From NCBI GenBank assembly GCA_023475265.1, contig JAMCWE010000133.1, positions 1 through 55,412 of the forward strand: a stretch of 55,412 nucleotides of DNA. Direction: 5' to 3'. This DNA comes from Bacteroidota bacterium (lineage in GTDB: Bacteria > Bacteroidota > Ignavibacteria > Ignavibacteriales > Ignavibacteriaceae). Both the position numbers and the translations under genes were made by a program. Under the pieces are notes generated by a model. The model made no database searches, was not told where the DNA came from, and saw only the letters and a list, made by a program, of their open reading frames with translations. This document shows, one piece after another, positions 26,045 through 34,631 of this stretch (its first letter is position 1; each line of letters begins with the position of its first letter).

Positions 26045-26635
26045 ATGAAAACACTAAAATTTTTAGTTGTTTTATCTGCTTTTACGGGGTTTTTCCTAAT
26101 AGGTTGTTCTGAAAAATCACAATTGCCTGTATCACCTGGAGACCAATCTATAGATCAACCAGTCACAATGGAAAAAAACTTACCCAGAGAATTTACCGGG
26201 AAAATGACGCTAACGGGAAGTGATCCTAGCGCGGGTTTTATGAAAGAACCTGACGGTAAATTAATTTTAAGGGGTTTGAAGCAGACAATCCAATTCGATG
26301 TAATATTTAAGGATGGTGGCGCTGATCTACTTAGTGGGTCTGGAGATCTTGAACTAAACTGTAATGTGGACTTTGCTGCTGGCGTAGGCGAATGGTGGGG
26401 AAAGCTGATACTCACTCCAACATCAGATGAGGCAAAAGGCGGACAATGGATTATGACATGGCACGGAAAAGGTATTCTTGGTTCAGATGGATGGACGCTC
26501 CCTTTGAAAGAAGTAGGGCATGGGAATGGGGGAGCATTAACAGGATTACAGTGCTTCATGGATAATAATATCATTGCCCCAGCAGATATGTCAACTTGGT
26601 TAGGTACAGAAAGCGGATACATTAAAACACATTGA
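26045..26635 (+). CDS. lipoprotein of unknown function
   Basis: 196 residues. Leader MKTLKFLVVLSAFTGFFLIG ends at the lipobox IGCS with Cys21. The mature part is mostly beta-rich with many Gly and Trp (GVGEWWGKLILTPTSDEAKG, WIMTWHGKGILG), recalling extracellular domains such as those of lipoproteins with allene oxide cyclase/DUF3224-like barrels, but I cannot assign a family. A GGAGG site precedes the ATG and a strong hairpin follows the stop codon, so it is a stand-alone transcript. It precedes the T9SS-tail genes. Confidence 0.7.
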   Translation: MKTLKFLVVLSAFTGFFLIGCSEKSQLPVSPGDQSIDQPVTMEKNLPREFTGKMTLTGSDPSAGFMKEPDGKLILRGLKQTIQFDVIFKDGGADLLSGSGDLELNCNVDFAAGVGEWWGKLILTPTSDEAKGGQWIMTWHGKGILGSDGWTLPLKEVGHGNGGALTGLQCFMDNNIIAPADMSTWLGTESGYIKTH

Positions 26636-26648
26636 AGCATGCTTAGAA

Positions 26649-26685
26649 AATGGCAGTTATCCAATAAGTCTGGATGACTGCCATT
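26649..26685 (+). terminator. 15-bp hairpin after the lipoprotein gene
   Basis: AATGGCAGTTATCCA (26649-26663) pairs with TGGATGACTGCCATT (26671-26685) over 15 positions with one G-U pair; the loop is 7 nt. It lies 14 bp after the lipoprotein stop codon and is followed by an AT-rich tract. Rho-independent terminator, although the T run is poor. Confidence 0.7.
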
Positions 26686-26730
26686 AAAATAAACTTCACT
26701 AATAAAATAGAAGATTAAAAGAATTGATAT

Positions 26731-27114
26731 ATGATTTCTTTTATGAATTTAAATATTGTAAATACGAATAATTTAGTTCCGACAGAGTTCTATTTGGGTC
26801 AAAATTACCCTAATCCATTTAGTAATTATACTTCTATAAAATTTTGTATTGCTTACAAAACCAAAGTTAAATTGGAAATTTTGGATGCTGATGGAAATAT
26901 TATTAAAACACTTTTAGATGAGATTAAAGAAGCTGGTACCTATGAGTTAAAGATTGATGCCTCAGTTTTCCTTTCCTTCAGCAGGAAGAAGACTGCTGAT
27001 GAGCAAGAAGTAAATGAAGAAACTTTTTTATACAGACTAAAAGCCACGCCCATTGGCGGGCAAGCAGGCAGTTATGAATGTGAAAAGAGAATGAGATTAT
27101 TAAAATTAATTTAA
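26731..27114 (+). CDS. orphan T9SS type A sorting-domain protein
   Basis: 127 residues, nearly all of it a type IX secretion C-terminal sorting domain: VPTEFYLGQNYPNPFSNYTS, VKLEILDADGNIIKTLLDE, AGTYELKIDAS and the final KRMRLLKLI. There is no signal peptide and no cargo domain, which the system normally needs. The strand that usually reads SSGVYFYRL is interrupted by a charged insert (SRKKTADEQEVNEETFLYRL) and a PIGGQAG segment. No Shine-Dalgarno is seen. It may be the tail of a lost secreted protein, i.e. a pseudogene. Confidence 0.6.
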   Translation: MISFMNLNIVNTNNLVPTEFYLGQNYPNPFSNYTSIKFCIAYKTKVKLEILDADGNIIKTLLDEIKEAGTYELKIDASVFLSFSRKKTADEQEVNEETFLYRLKATPIGGQAGSYECEKRMRLLKLI

Positions 27115-27126
27115 TAGAGGCCTATA

Positions 27127-28863
27127 ATGAAAATGTTTTGCTTTTGGATATGCTGTTTAATAATTGTTTCCTTTGTATTCTATGACAGCCATGCACAAAG
27201 CGGTGCGTGGACAAAGAAAGCTGATACACCTAAAGGGAGTGGCTCTACAAGTGAAGTTAATGGAAAAAATTATGTTATAGGAGGATCAAGATTATCGGAA
27301 ATTTATGATACTTTATTCCACACTGATATTGCTGCCGGTAATGTAAGCGGGATGTGGACTGCGGCAAAATCGCCTTACTACATTAATGGAGAAATAACTA
27401 TCCCAAACGATTCAACGCTTACGATAGAACCTGGAGTGGAAGTTATATTTAAAGGACATTATATATTTTATGTTAAGGGTAGGCTTCTTGCCTTTGGGAC
27501 AAATGCAGATACTATAAGATTTACTGCAGCAGATAAACAAACGGGGTGGCACGGGATAAGATTTTTAAATACACCAAAAACAAACGATACCTCCAAGTTT
27601 GTTTATTGTTCATTCAAATATGGGAAAGCTAATACAGGTGAGTACTCTAGTGGTTATAGAAGAGGCGGTGCAATTCTTATTCAGGAATTTGATAAAGTTT
27701 TAATTTCTAACTCATTGTTTCAATTTAATATGAATGATGGGGATATTTCTCCTACAGGTGGTGCTGCTATTTATGTTACTAATGCTAATCCGATAATAAA
27801 AAATAGCACTTTTATTAATAATACCGGCACTACTGATGGCGCCATAATATGCTGGTATTCAAATGCTGTCATATCAAATAATATCTTTTCAAACAATAGT
27901 AGCCCGCATGGTCCAGTTTCTTGCTGTTTTGGCTCCGTTACCGTATCAGGAAATATTATTGCTAATAATGTAACCAATAGAGCCGGTGGCGGAGTTTTTT
28001 GTATGACTTCTCATACTATAATCACAAATAATATCATAACCTTTAATCGATCCTTCGGCAGGGAAGGAGAAGGCGGTGGTATTAAATGTTGGCTTAATGA
28101 CAAATCAATTATTATAAACAACACAATTGCCTATAACAGTGCAGCACATGGCGGCGGGGTTTGCTGTAATAACAATTCCAATCCAATTTTCTTTAATAAT
28201 ATTATTTGGGGCAATACTTCCTCAGATGGTCCTCAGGTTAGTTTATCGGATACTCAGTCAGATCCACATTTTCTATATAATGACATCCAGGGACGCAAGG
28301 ACGCATTTGGTGGCAATGGAGCTGGATCTAAGTATTCAGGAGTATATGAAAATAATATTGACCTAAATCCTTTATTTAAAGATACTGCATCTGGAAATTA
28401 TAGCCTTTCCTCTCCTTCACATTGTATAGGTGCCGGTTGGGATTCTGTAGAAGTCAATGAAGCCTGGTACACAACACCAAAATTTTGCATTGGGGGAAAT
28501 CCTCGTCCAAGCCCCTCAGGAACAAGACCCGATATTGGTGCATGTGAAAGTCTTTTAGGAAGTCCAGTTACAGGTGTTATACAACAACTGACGAAACAAA
28601 TAGAATTTACTCTTTACCAGAACTACCCTAATCCATTTAATCCAACAACTACTCTGTCATTTGTCATTGGTCATTCATCATTTGTTACACTGATAGTTTA
28701 TGACATACTTGGAAGAGAAGTAGCAACTCTCGTCAATGAAGAGAAACGAGCAGGCACTTATGAAGCAACCTGGAATGCAGAAGGATTATCAAGCGGTGTT
28801 TATTTCTATCAATTAAAAACAGGTAATTATGTTGAGACAAAAAAAATGATTTTACTGCGTTAA
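27127..28863 (+). CDS. secreted right-handed beta-helix protein with T9SS tail
   Basis: 578 residues. Signal peptide ending near residue 23 (DSHAQ). Residues 25-55 are a single kelch-like motif (SGAWTKKADTPKGSGSTSEV, then NGKNYVIGG). From about 80 to 470 there is a parallel beta-helix region with repeated ISNNIFSNNSS, ITNNIITFNRS, IINNTIAYNSAAHGGGVCC type coils. The C-terminal 85 residues are a T9SS type A sorting domain (YQNYPNPFNPTTTL, VYDILGREVATLVN, SSGVYFYQL). Probably cell-surface or secreted, with a carbohydrate-related role likely but unproven. It is followed by a second T9SS cargo gene. Confidence 0.87.
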   Translation: MKMFCFWICCLIIVSFVFYDSHAQSGAWTKKADTPKGSGSTSEVNGKNYVIGGSRLSEIYDTLFHTDIAAGNVSGMWTAAKSPYYINGEITIPNDSTLTIEPGVEVIFKGHYIFYVKGRLLAFGTNADTIRFTAADKQTGWHGIRFLNTPKTNDTSKFVYCSFKYGKANTGEYSSGYRRGGAILIQEFDKVLISNSLFQFNMNDGDISPTGGAAIYVTNANPIIKNSTFINNTGTTDGAIICWYSNAVISNNIFSNNSSPHGPVSCCFGSVTVSGNIIANNVTNRAGGGVFCMTSHTIITNNIITFNRSFGREGEGGGIKCWLNDKSIIINNTIAYNSAAHGGGVCCNNNSNPIFFNNIIWGNTSSDGPQVSLSDTQSDPHFLYNDIQGRKDAFGGNGAGSKYSGVYENNIDLNPLFKDTASGNYSLSSPSHCIGAGWDSVEVNEAWYTTPKFCIGGNPRPSPSGTRPDIGACESLLGSPVTGVIQQLTKQIEFTLYQNYPNPFNPTTTLSFVIGHSSFVTLIVYDILGREVATLVNEEKRAGTYEATWNAEGLSSGVYFYQLKTGNYVETKKMILLR

Positions 28864-28957
28864 GAAAAGAAAATAAATAAATGTAAAGAGATGAAATCTT
28901 CTCCTATGCACACCTCTGACGAGAAAGATGTCATCTTAAACAAAGGAGGTAAATAAA

Positions 28958-31120
28958 ATGAAAAAATTATACTTGTTATTTTTTATGCTTTTGTTAATAA
29001 CAAAAGTTTATCCCCAGGAAGGATGGTTTGTACAAAGTCCACTACCTTGCAAGGAGTCCTTAAACGATGTCTACTTTGTAAATGCAAATACCGGAACTGC
29101 GGTTGGTTTTGGACCAATAATAAGGACTACAGATGGAGGAAATAATTGGATTAAGCAGTCAAGTGGATTAACCTATGGTTATCTTACTGGTGTTCACTTC
29201 ATTGACGCAAATAATGGTTGGATTGTTGGTACTGCCGGAACGATTCTTAAGACAACAGATGGCGGAAATAACTGGGAGAGGAAATATTACGCCAACAGCG
29301 ATGATGATTATCTTGCAGATGTTTACTTTACTGATGAAAATAATGGAACGGTTGTAGGTAATGGTTGGATCGGAGGCAATTACAGTGGTAAAATTCTTAA
29401 AACTACTGACGGCGGAAACAGTTGGAGCAGTCAGTTATTAGACCCATCATTACGGTTTAGTGGGGTTTACTTTACAGATGTAAATAACGGAACAACTGTT
29501 GGATATATTCAAAATAGTACAAATACAGAAGGAGTAATACTAAGAACAAAAGATGGAGGGAAAAGTTGGATTAAGCAATCGAGTGGAACAAGCAGCTATC
29601 TTAATGGAGTCTGCTTTACAGATACAAATATTGGAACAGTTGTTGGTGATCTAGGATTAATACTGAGAACAACGGATGGAGGAGAAAATTGGACAAAGCA
29701 ATACACCGATTCTACTAATTGGCTTCGAGGGGTCTGTTTTACTGATGCAAATAACGGGACAGTTGTTGGCAATGGGATAATCTTAAGAACGACGGATGGA
29801 GGAAATAAATGGATTGAGCAATCTAGTGGAACCACAAGCTGGTTTAGTGCTGTTTCCTTTACAGATGCTAACAATGGAACTGCTGTTGGTGGAATATGCA
29901 GTCCAGCAACAATTTTAAGAACCACCGATGGAGGAAACACGTGGGTTAGCCAGGTTAAAGGAACAACAAATCGCCTTCAGCGGATTACCTTTGTTGATTC
30001 AAACAATGGAACGGCTGTTGGCTACGATGGAACAATTATCAATACAACCGACGGTGGAAATAACTGGGTCATTCAATCGAGTGGAACAACAAGCGAACTT
30101 TTTGATGTTTGCTTTACAGACAAAAATACAGGAACTGTGGTTGGTTGGGATATTTATGGAAATTCAAGTACAGTACTCAGGACAACAGATGGCGGAAAAC
30201 ACTGGATTAAAACGTTAATCATTTTGGACTCAGTTGAGCCAAGGGGTGTTTGCTTTATCAATTCTGACGTAGGATTTGTTACCGGTTTTCAAAACAGTTT
30301 GGGAAAGATATTCAAAACAACTGATGGCGGAAACCACTGGATAACTAAATATAGTGGTTCTGGTTATGGTACAGTTTCCTTTCTTGATTCGAATACAGGA
30401 ATAGTTATGGGTTACGACGGAACAATTCTTAGGACAACAGATGGCGGAGAAACCTGGGTAAGTAAGTCAGTCGGGGCAACATATCTTTCTGATGTCTTTT
30501 TTATAGATGCAGATAATATAACAGCCGTTGGTGATAATGGAAAAATTTTAAGAACGACTGACGGTGGAAACAAGTGGATTAGCCAACCAAGCGGAACGCT
30601 AAACCATCTGTATGATGTTCATTTTACAGATACATTTAATGGAACTGCTGTCGGTGATAATGGAACAATTTTAAGAACTAGTGATGGTGGTAATCACTGG
30701 ACTCATCAATCAAATGGGCAAACGTGGCCACCTTTATGTGGGGTCTGGTTCACAGATGCTAATACAGGCTGGGCATGCGGCTGGGACGGTATAATTCTAC
30801 ACACCACAAATGGCGGGATTACATTTATAGAAGAAGAAACGTTAGATAAAATCCCGAATGATTTTTTGCTTTATCAGAATTATCCAAATCCATTTAATCC
30901 AACAACAACTCTATCATTTGTAATTGGTCATTCATCATTTGTTACTCTAAAAGTGTACGATATACTTGGTAGAGAAGTAGCAACATTAGTAAACGACGAA
31001 AAGCCGGCAGGCACTTATGAAGTAACCTGGAATGCAAAAGGATTATCGAGCGGTGTTTATTTCTATCAATTAAATGCAGGTAAATTTTTATCGACAAAGA
31101 AAATGTTGATTATTAAGTAA
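28958..31120 (+). CDS. secreted YCF48/BNR-like repeat protein with T9SS tail
   Basis: 720 residues. Signal peptide 1-19 (MKKLYLLFFMLLLITKVYP). Then 14 repeats of about 45 residues, each ending in a TTDGGxxW or similar Asp-box (RTTDGGNNWIKQ, KTTDGGNSW, RTTDGGENW and others) and containing FTDANNGTAVG; these form a YCF48/sialidase-like beta propeller arrangement. The T9SS sorting domain starts at about residue 630 (YQNYPNPFNPTTTL to KKMLIIK). A strong GGAGG site precedes the ATG. The DNA of its last 250 bp is nearly identical in type to the tail of the gene upstream. Confidence 0.9.
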   Translation: MKKLYLLFFMLLLITKVYPQEGWFVQSPLPCKESLNDVYFVNANTGTAVGFGPIIRTTDGGNNWIKQSSGLTYGYLTGVHFIDANNGWIVGTAGTILKTTDGGNNWERKYYANSDDDYLADVYFTDENNGTVVGNGWIGGNYSGKILKTTDGGNSWSSQLLDPSLRFSGVYFTDVNNGTTVGYIQNSTNTEGVILRTKDGGKSWIKQSSGTSSYLNGVCFTDTNIGTVVGDLGLILRTTDGGENWTKQYTDSTNWLRGVCFTDANNGTVVGNGIILRTTDGGNKWIEQSSGTTSWFSAVSFTDANNGTAVGGICSPATILRTTDGGNTWVSQVKGTTNRLQRITFVDSNNGTAVGYDGTIINTTDGGNNWVIQSSGTTSELFDVCFTDKNTGTVVGWDIYGNSSTVLRTTDGGKHWIKTLIILDSVEPRGVCFINSDVGFVTGFQNSLGKIFKTTDGGNHWITKYSGSGYGTVSFLDSNTGIVMGYDGTILRTTDGGETWVSKSVGATYLSDVFFIDADNITAVGDNGKILRTTDGGNKWISQPSGTLNHLYDVHFTDTFNGTAVGDNGTILRTSDGGNHWTHQSNGQTWPPLCGVWFTDANTGWACGWDGIILHTTNGGITFIEEETLDKIPNDFLLYQNYPNPFNPTTTLSFVIGHSSFVTLKVYDILGREVATLVNDEKPAGTYEVTWNAKGLSSGVYFYQLNAGKFLSTKKMLIIK

Positions 31121-31147
31121 ATGGAAAGGAAGTGAACATATACATAA

Positions 31148-31181
31148 TTATTAGCTCACGGATTAATCCATGAGCTAATAA
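31148..31181. terminator. hairpin between convergent genes
   Basis: TTATTAGCTCA (31148-31158) pairs with TGAGCTAATAA (31171-31181), and the loop contains a short GGATTAATCC palindrome. It lies between the ends of the YCF48-like gene (plus) and the TonB-type receptor gene (minus). Suitable for termination on both strands. Confidence 0.65.
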
Positions 31182-31204
31182 AATAAGATTACGAAATTAA
31201 ATAA

Positions 31205-33637
31205 TTATGAATCTTCACCGCCATTATCACTTTCCATTTCATCACCGTTTTGTTTTTCCTCTTCATTTTTATAATTGTTGAAGTTAAATCTTAGATTAAG
31301 CAAAATCATCGGCGCTTCATTGGAGTGGTAATTGTAGGAATAAAATCCAACACCGGTAGAAGTAGATTCATGTCTTCTTGTTCTAAATATATCTCTTATC
31401 TGCAGAGTTAAAGATAATTTCTTTTCAATGAATTCTTTTTTAACTGAAAGATCGGCTGAGAACATTGCTGATTCTCTCTCTTGAGCAGCAACTTCCTGGC
31501 TATGATATCTAAAGTTTAATTGAGCTTGAAGAGACTCGGTAATTTTAAAAGAGTTATTAAATCTTGCAGACCAATTGAAATTTGTTCTTGAGAAAGCTTC
31601 GTTATTTATAACTCCATCAATTTTATAATCATAAATATTACCCATCAAATTTACATTCCAGAAATTAAACGGATCACTAACTATCATGAACTCGGAACCA
31701 AGCGAATAATCTGTTCCAACATTTTCAAAAGAATTAAGAGTTACATTTTCAGAATAAACTGATTGAACTTCATCAATTACATTATGATTTACGCGATAAT
31801 AAAAATCATTTGACACCGATACTTGTCCAAGCATTGTCTGAAATCCAAATTCGTATGAGTCAATCAGTTCAGGCTTGAGAGAAGGATTTCCCTTTCTAAT
31901 ATTATTTGCATCTTCCCAAGTATAAAATGGTTCAAGAAACCAATTATGCGGCCTATCTATCCTTCGTGTGTAACTTACCATTAATTGCGAACCAATTCCG
32001 AATTTATAAGAAGTATGGAAAGACGGGAAGATGTCCCACTGATCAAGAGAAAAATTTTGATTGTTTCCTAAAAGCTCAATTGTGCGGAATGTATATTCAG
32101 ATCTTATTCCACCTTGAATTCCCAGATTGCCAATTTCATCGGCGTAGATAGAATAAAGAGAAAGCTGACTTACATTAGATTTTGTATTCTGACTAAACAG
32201 AGATTGAAATTCATAATTGCCGTTTGCCGGATTGAAATTATAAAGACCATTTGATTCATCAGAAAGTTCGATTTCTCCTTGAGACCCTGCTTCAAAACGA
32301 TTGGTCTTTCCTAATGGAAGTGTATAATCAATCTTTCCTCTAAACTCAGTAGACGGACCGGCTTCGGTAGTTTTCTTACCATCAAATTGAATGTTGTTAT
32401 TTATTTCAGATGATGATGAAGATTCATCTGAATTACGATGGCTGGCAAAAAATTCACCGGATATTTCATGATCTTTAAGAGAAAACTTATGAGTATAATT
32501 TGTATTAACAGCATAATACCATCCGGAGCGATTGCTGTTCTCTCTGCTAAGATAAAAAATATTTTGAGGATCTAATGTTGACCATTGAACATAGTTGAGA
32601 ACAGAATTATGTTCGCCGCTTCTCTTACCGAATCTTCCGCCAATATTTAATTTGTCATTTTTACTGAGATTAAAATCTAAGCCGCCTCTAATACCGAAAG
32701 AAATTCTTCCTCTTTCACTATCTCCGTTTGAGTTGATAAATGAAGAATTATTACCGGTATCAAATTGCCTGTTTTCTTTACTAGTGCCAGGTGAAAATCT
32801 CCGGTTGTAGTCCATTCCAAAATTATAGTTTACCGAAGAAGTACGGTACTCAAATAAAAAATCGCCGCCGTATTTATCATTAACACCGGCGTTAAGATTT
32901 GTTATTCCGCTTAATCCTAAGTCGGAGTTTGATTTCATTTTGATGTTGATAATACCGGCGTTTCCTTCAGCATCATACTTTGCAGAAGGATTAGTAATAA
33001 TTTCGATGGTCTCAATCGCACTTGCCGGAATTTGCTGAAGAGCATCTTGCGGATCCATAACAGAAGGGCGGTTATCAATCAAGACGGTAAAATTAGTGCT
33101 GCCGCGAAGGCTAACATTGCCATCAACATCAACATTTACAGAGGGAACATTTTCAAGAACATCAGCAACGTTACCGGAAATAGACGTCTGCATCTGGCTG
33201 ACATCTATAACTTTTTTATCGATCTGGTAAGTTACCGGCGATCTGGTTCCCTTAACATCAACACGCTCTAAATTTATGGCAGATGGTTTTATAAAAATAT
33301 TTCCAATTTCTGCTGACAGCTTTGAAGTAGTTATTGAAATATTTCTAATTCTTCTTCTTTCATAACCGATAAATTGAACATTGATAAAATATTTCCCGGA
33401 TGGAATATTGGTTAAAATAAATTTTCCCTCTTTATCGGTAACAGTGCCGGTAACTTGCGTGCTGTCTTTAGAATTAAAAAGAATAATGTTTGCGTATTCT
33501 ATCGGAGCTTTTGCACTTTCATCAAATATTTTACCGGAAATAACTCCGCCGGTTTTATTATCATGTCTTTCCTGACTAAAAACATCACCATCAGTAAAAA
33601 ATAAAGTTAGAACTACAAAGGCAATCTTTTTCAACAT
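31205..33637 (-). CDS. TonB-dependent receptor-like outer-membrane beta-barrel protein
   Basis: 810 residues. After a signal peptide, residues about 30-115 form a CarboxypepD regulatory-like domain (GVISGKIFDESAKAPIEYAN, DSTQVTGTVTDKEGKF). The plug domain follows (VLENVPSVNVDVDGNVSLRG, then IPASAIETIEIITNPSAKYD and EGNAGIINI), and about 230-790 is a large beta-barrel of the outer-membrane beta-barrel type 3 group. The C-terminus carries an acidic tail (EEEKQNGDEMESDNGGEDS). No SusD-like partner is adjacent, so its ligand cannot be inferred. Monocistronic. Confidence 0.9.
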   Translation of the reverse strand: MLKKIAFVVLTLFFTDGDVFSQERHDNKTGGVISGKIFDESAKAPIEYANIILFNSKDSTQVTGTVTDKEGKFILTNIPSGKYFINVQFIGYERRRIRNISITTSKLSAEIGNIFIKPSAINLERVDVKGTRSPVTYQIDKKVIDVSQMQTSISGNVADVLENVPSVNVDVDGNVSLRGSTNFTVLIDNRPSVMDPQDALQQIPASAIETIEIITNPSAKYDAEGNAGIINIKMKSNSDLGLSGITNLNAGVNDKYGGDFLFEYRTSSVNYNFGMDYNRRFSPGTSKENRQFDTGNNSSFINSNGDSERGRISFGIRGGLDFNLSKNDKLNIGGRFGKRSGEHNSVLNYVQWSTLDPQNIFYLSRENSNRSGWYYAVNTNYTHKFSLKDHEISGEFFASHRNSDESSSSSEINNNIQFDGKKTTEAGPSTEFRGKIDYTLPLGKTNRFEAGSQGEIELSDESNGLYNFNPANGNYEFQSLFSQNTKSNVSQLSLYSIYADEIGNLGIQGGIRSEYTFRTIELLGNNQNFSLDQWDIFPSFHTSYKFGIGSQLMVSYTRRIDRPHNWFLEPFYTWEDANNIRKGNPSLKPELIDSYEFGFQTMLGQVSVSNDFYYRVNHNVIDEVQSVYSENVTLNSFENVGTDYSLGSEFMIVSDPFNFWNVNLMGNIYDYKIDGVINNEAFSRTNFNWSARFNNSFKITESLQAQLNFRYHSQEVAAQERESAMFSADLSVKKEFIEKKLSLTLQIRDIFRTRRHESTSTGVGFYSYNYHSNEAPMILLNLRFNFNNYKNEEEKQNGDEMESDNGGEDS

Positions 33638-33839
33638 AAGAACCCCTTTATAAAGATTAATAAAATGTTCAGATTAAATTCTAAACTTTAAACAAATAAA
33701 AATGAGTTTAAGTTTAAAATATTTCCAACATTGAGTATGAAAAATACGAAAAATATTTTTCTCTTTTTAGTCAGGCTACATTGGTATAAATACAAAATTT
33801 ATTTGCTAAAAAGACATTTCAGGAACTCTGTGAAGCATA

Positions 33840-33993
33840 AAGGCGCTGAAAGCGTCTGTATTCAAAATTGGGACAACATCCCAATATATAATATTCATAA
33901 CTTTTATTAATAACCCTGAAAGGGTGAAATAAATCTTTGCTTAACTTCAGTGAATAACTTATTTACTTGGTAGTCACGGTCTAAACCGTGACT
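33840..33993. repeat. cluster of four short palindromes (REP-like)
   Basis: Four compact palindromes follow one another: CGCTGAAAGCG (33844-33854), ATTGGGA-CAACA-TCCCAAT (33867-33885), ACCCTGAAAGGGT (33913-33925) and AGTCACGGT-CTAA-ACCGTGACT (33972-33993). A further partial copy with GTCACGG occurs at 34030-34037. The CCTGAAAGGG and GGGACAACATCCC words resemble repeat units I know from Bacteroidetes/Chlorobi intergenic regions; mobilisation by a RAYT-type transposase is inference. Confidence 0.65.
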
Positions 33994-34059
33994 GATTTTA
34001 CATGTTTTGGTATAATATGCTGGTATTTCAGTCACGGAATGGCTAATTAGAATCCCGTT

Positions 34060-34311
34060 ATAAATATCTTAAATAACCGGACAAGAAGTATGGATGTGGT
34101 AATTGAAATTTGAAATATGCGCGTGGAAAGGTTAAACATCCATATAAATATCTGAAATGCCGGCGAGGGAAGAATAACTACAGAAATAAATATCTGAAAT
34201 GCCCGAAATGAAAGAATAAATGTCCATATAAATAACTGAAATACGCGTATAAATAGAATAAATGTGGACATTTCAAATATAAATATGCGAATTTGAACAT
34301 AATTCAATGGA
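34060..34311. repeat. array of six 42-bp (2 x 21) degenerate tandem units
   Basis: Units start exactly every 42 bp at 34060, 34102, 34144, 34186, 34228 and 34270 (the last is weak). They begin ATAAATATCTGAAATGCC, with the second half AATGAAAGAATAAATGTCC. Within a unit the two halves resemble each other at 21-bp offset (TGAAATGCCCG against ATAAATGTCCA), so the basic period is again 21 bp. A minus-strand frame is open through the array and would give a 14-residue repeat (RAFQIFISVVILPS-like). The sequence is unrelated to the other two arrays. Confidence 0.82.
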
Positions 34312-34631
34312 TTTTGATTACTAATAAAATAAACCAAATAGGTAACAAAAAACAGAAAGGTAAAAGAGCACGAAAATGACCGGGTATATTTCAGATGCAA
34401 TTCACGTTTAACAAACTTTAAAATTGCAGGATGATACCGACGGAGTGGGATTGATTAAAAAGCAAAGTTCGTTTTTATTGAATGTCTTTCTCGGCTTAGC
34501 CAAATCAAGACGGGCAAGCGGAGGACTTTGTAGATACTAATAAATTAATTTTAATGAAATGAAGTATATTCGTTCATCATTGCATATAGCTAAATCTTCT
34601 AATATTTTTGAATAAAACGAAGAGTAAGAAT
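34312..34631. other. intergenic stretch without recognised content
   Basis: About 320 bp between the 42-bp array and the small antitoxin-like remnant. No gene, RNA or repeat recognised. Confidence 0.3.

Noticed and set aside
26045-31120. A type IX secretion machinery locus
   Set aside because: Only cargo-type tails are present; none of the T9SS machinery genes (PorV, SprA, GldKLMN, PorU) is in the window.
34047-34400. Minus-strand 117-residue hydrophobic open frame
   Set aside because: It is the translation of the 42-bp array and the AT-rich flank; hydrophobicity follows from T-rich codons. No family resemblance.
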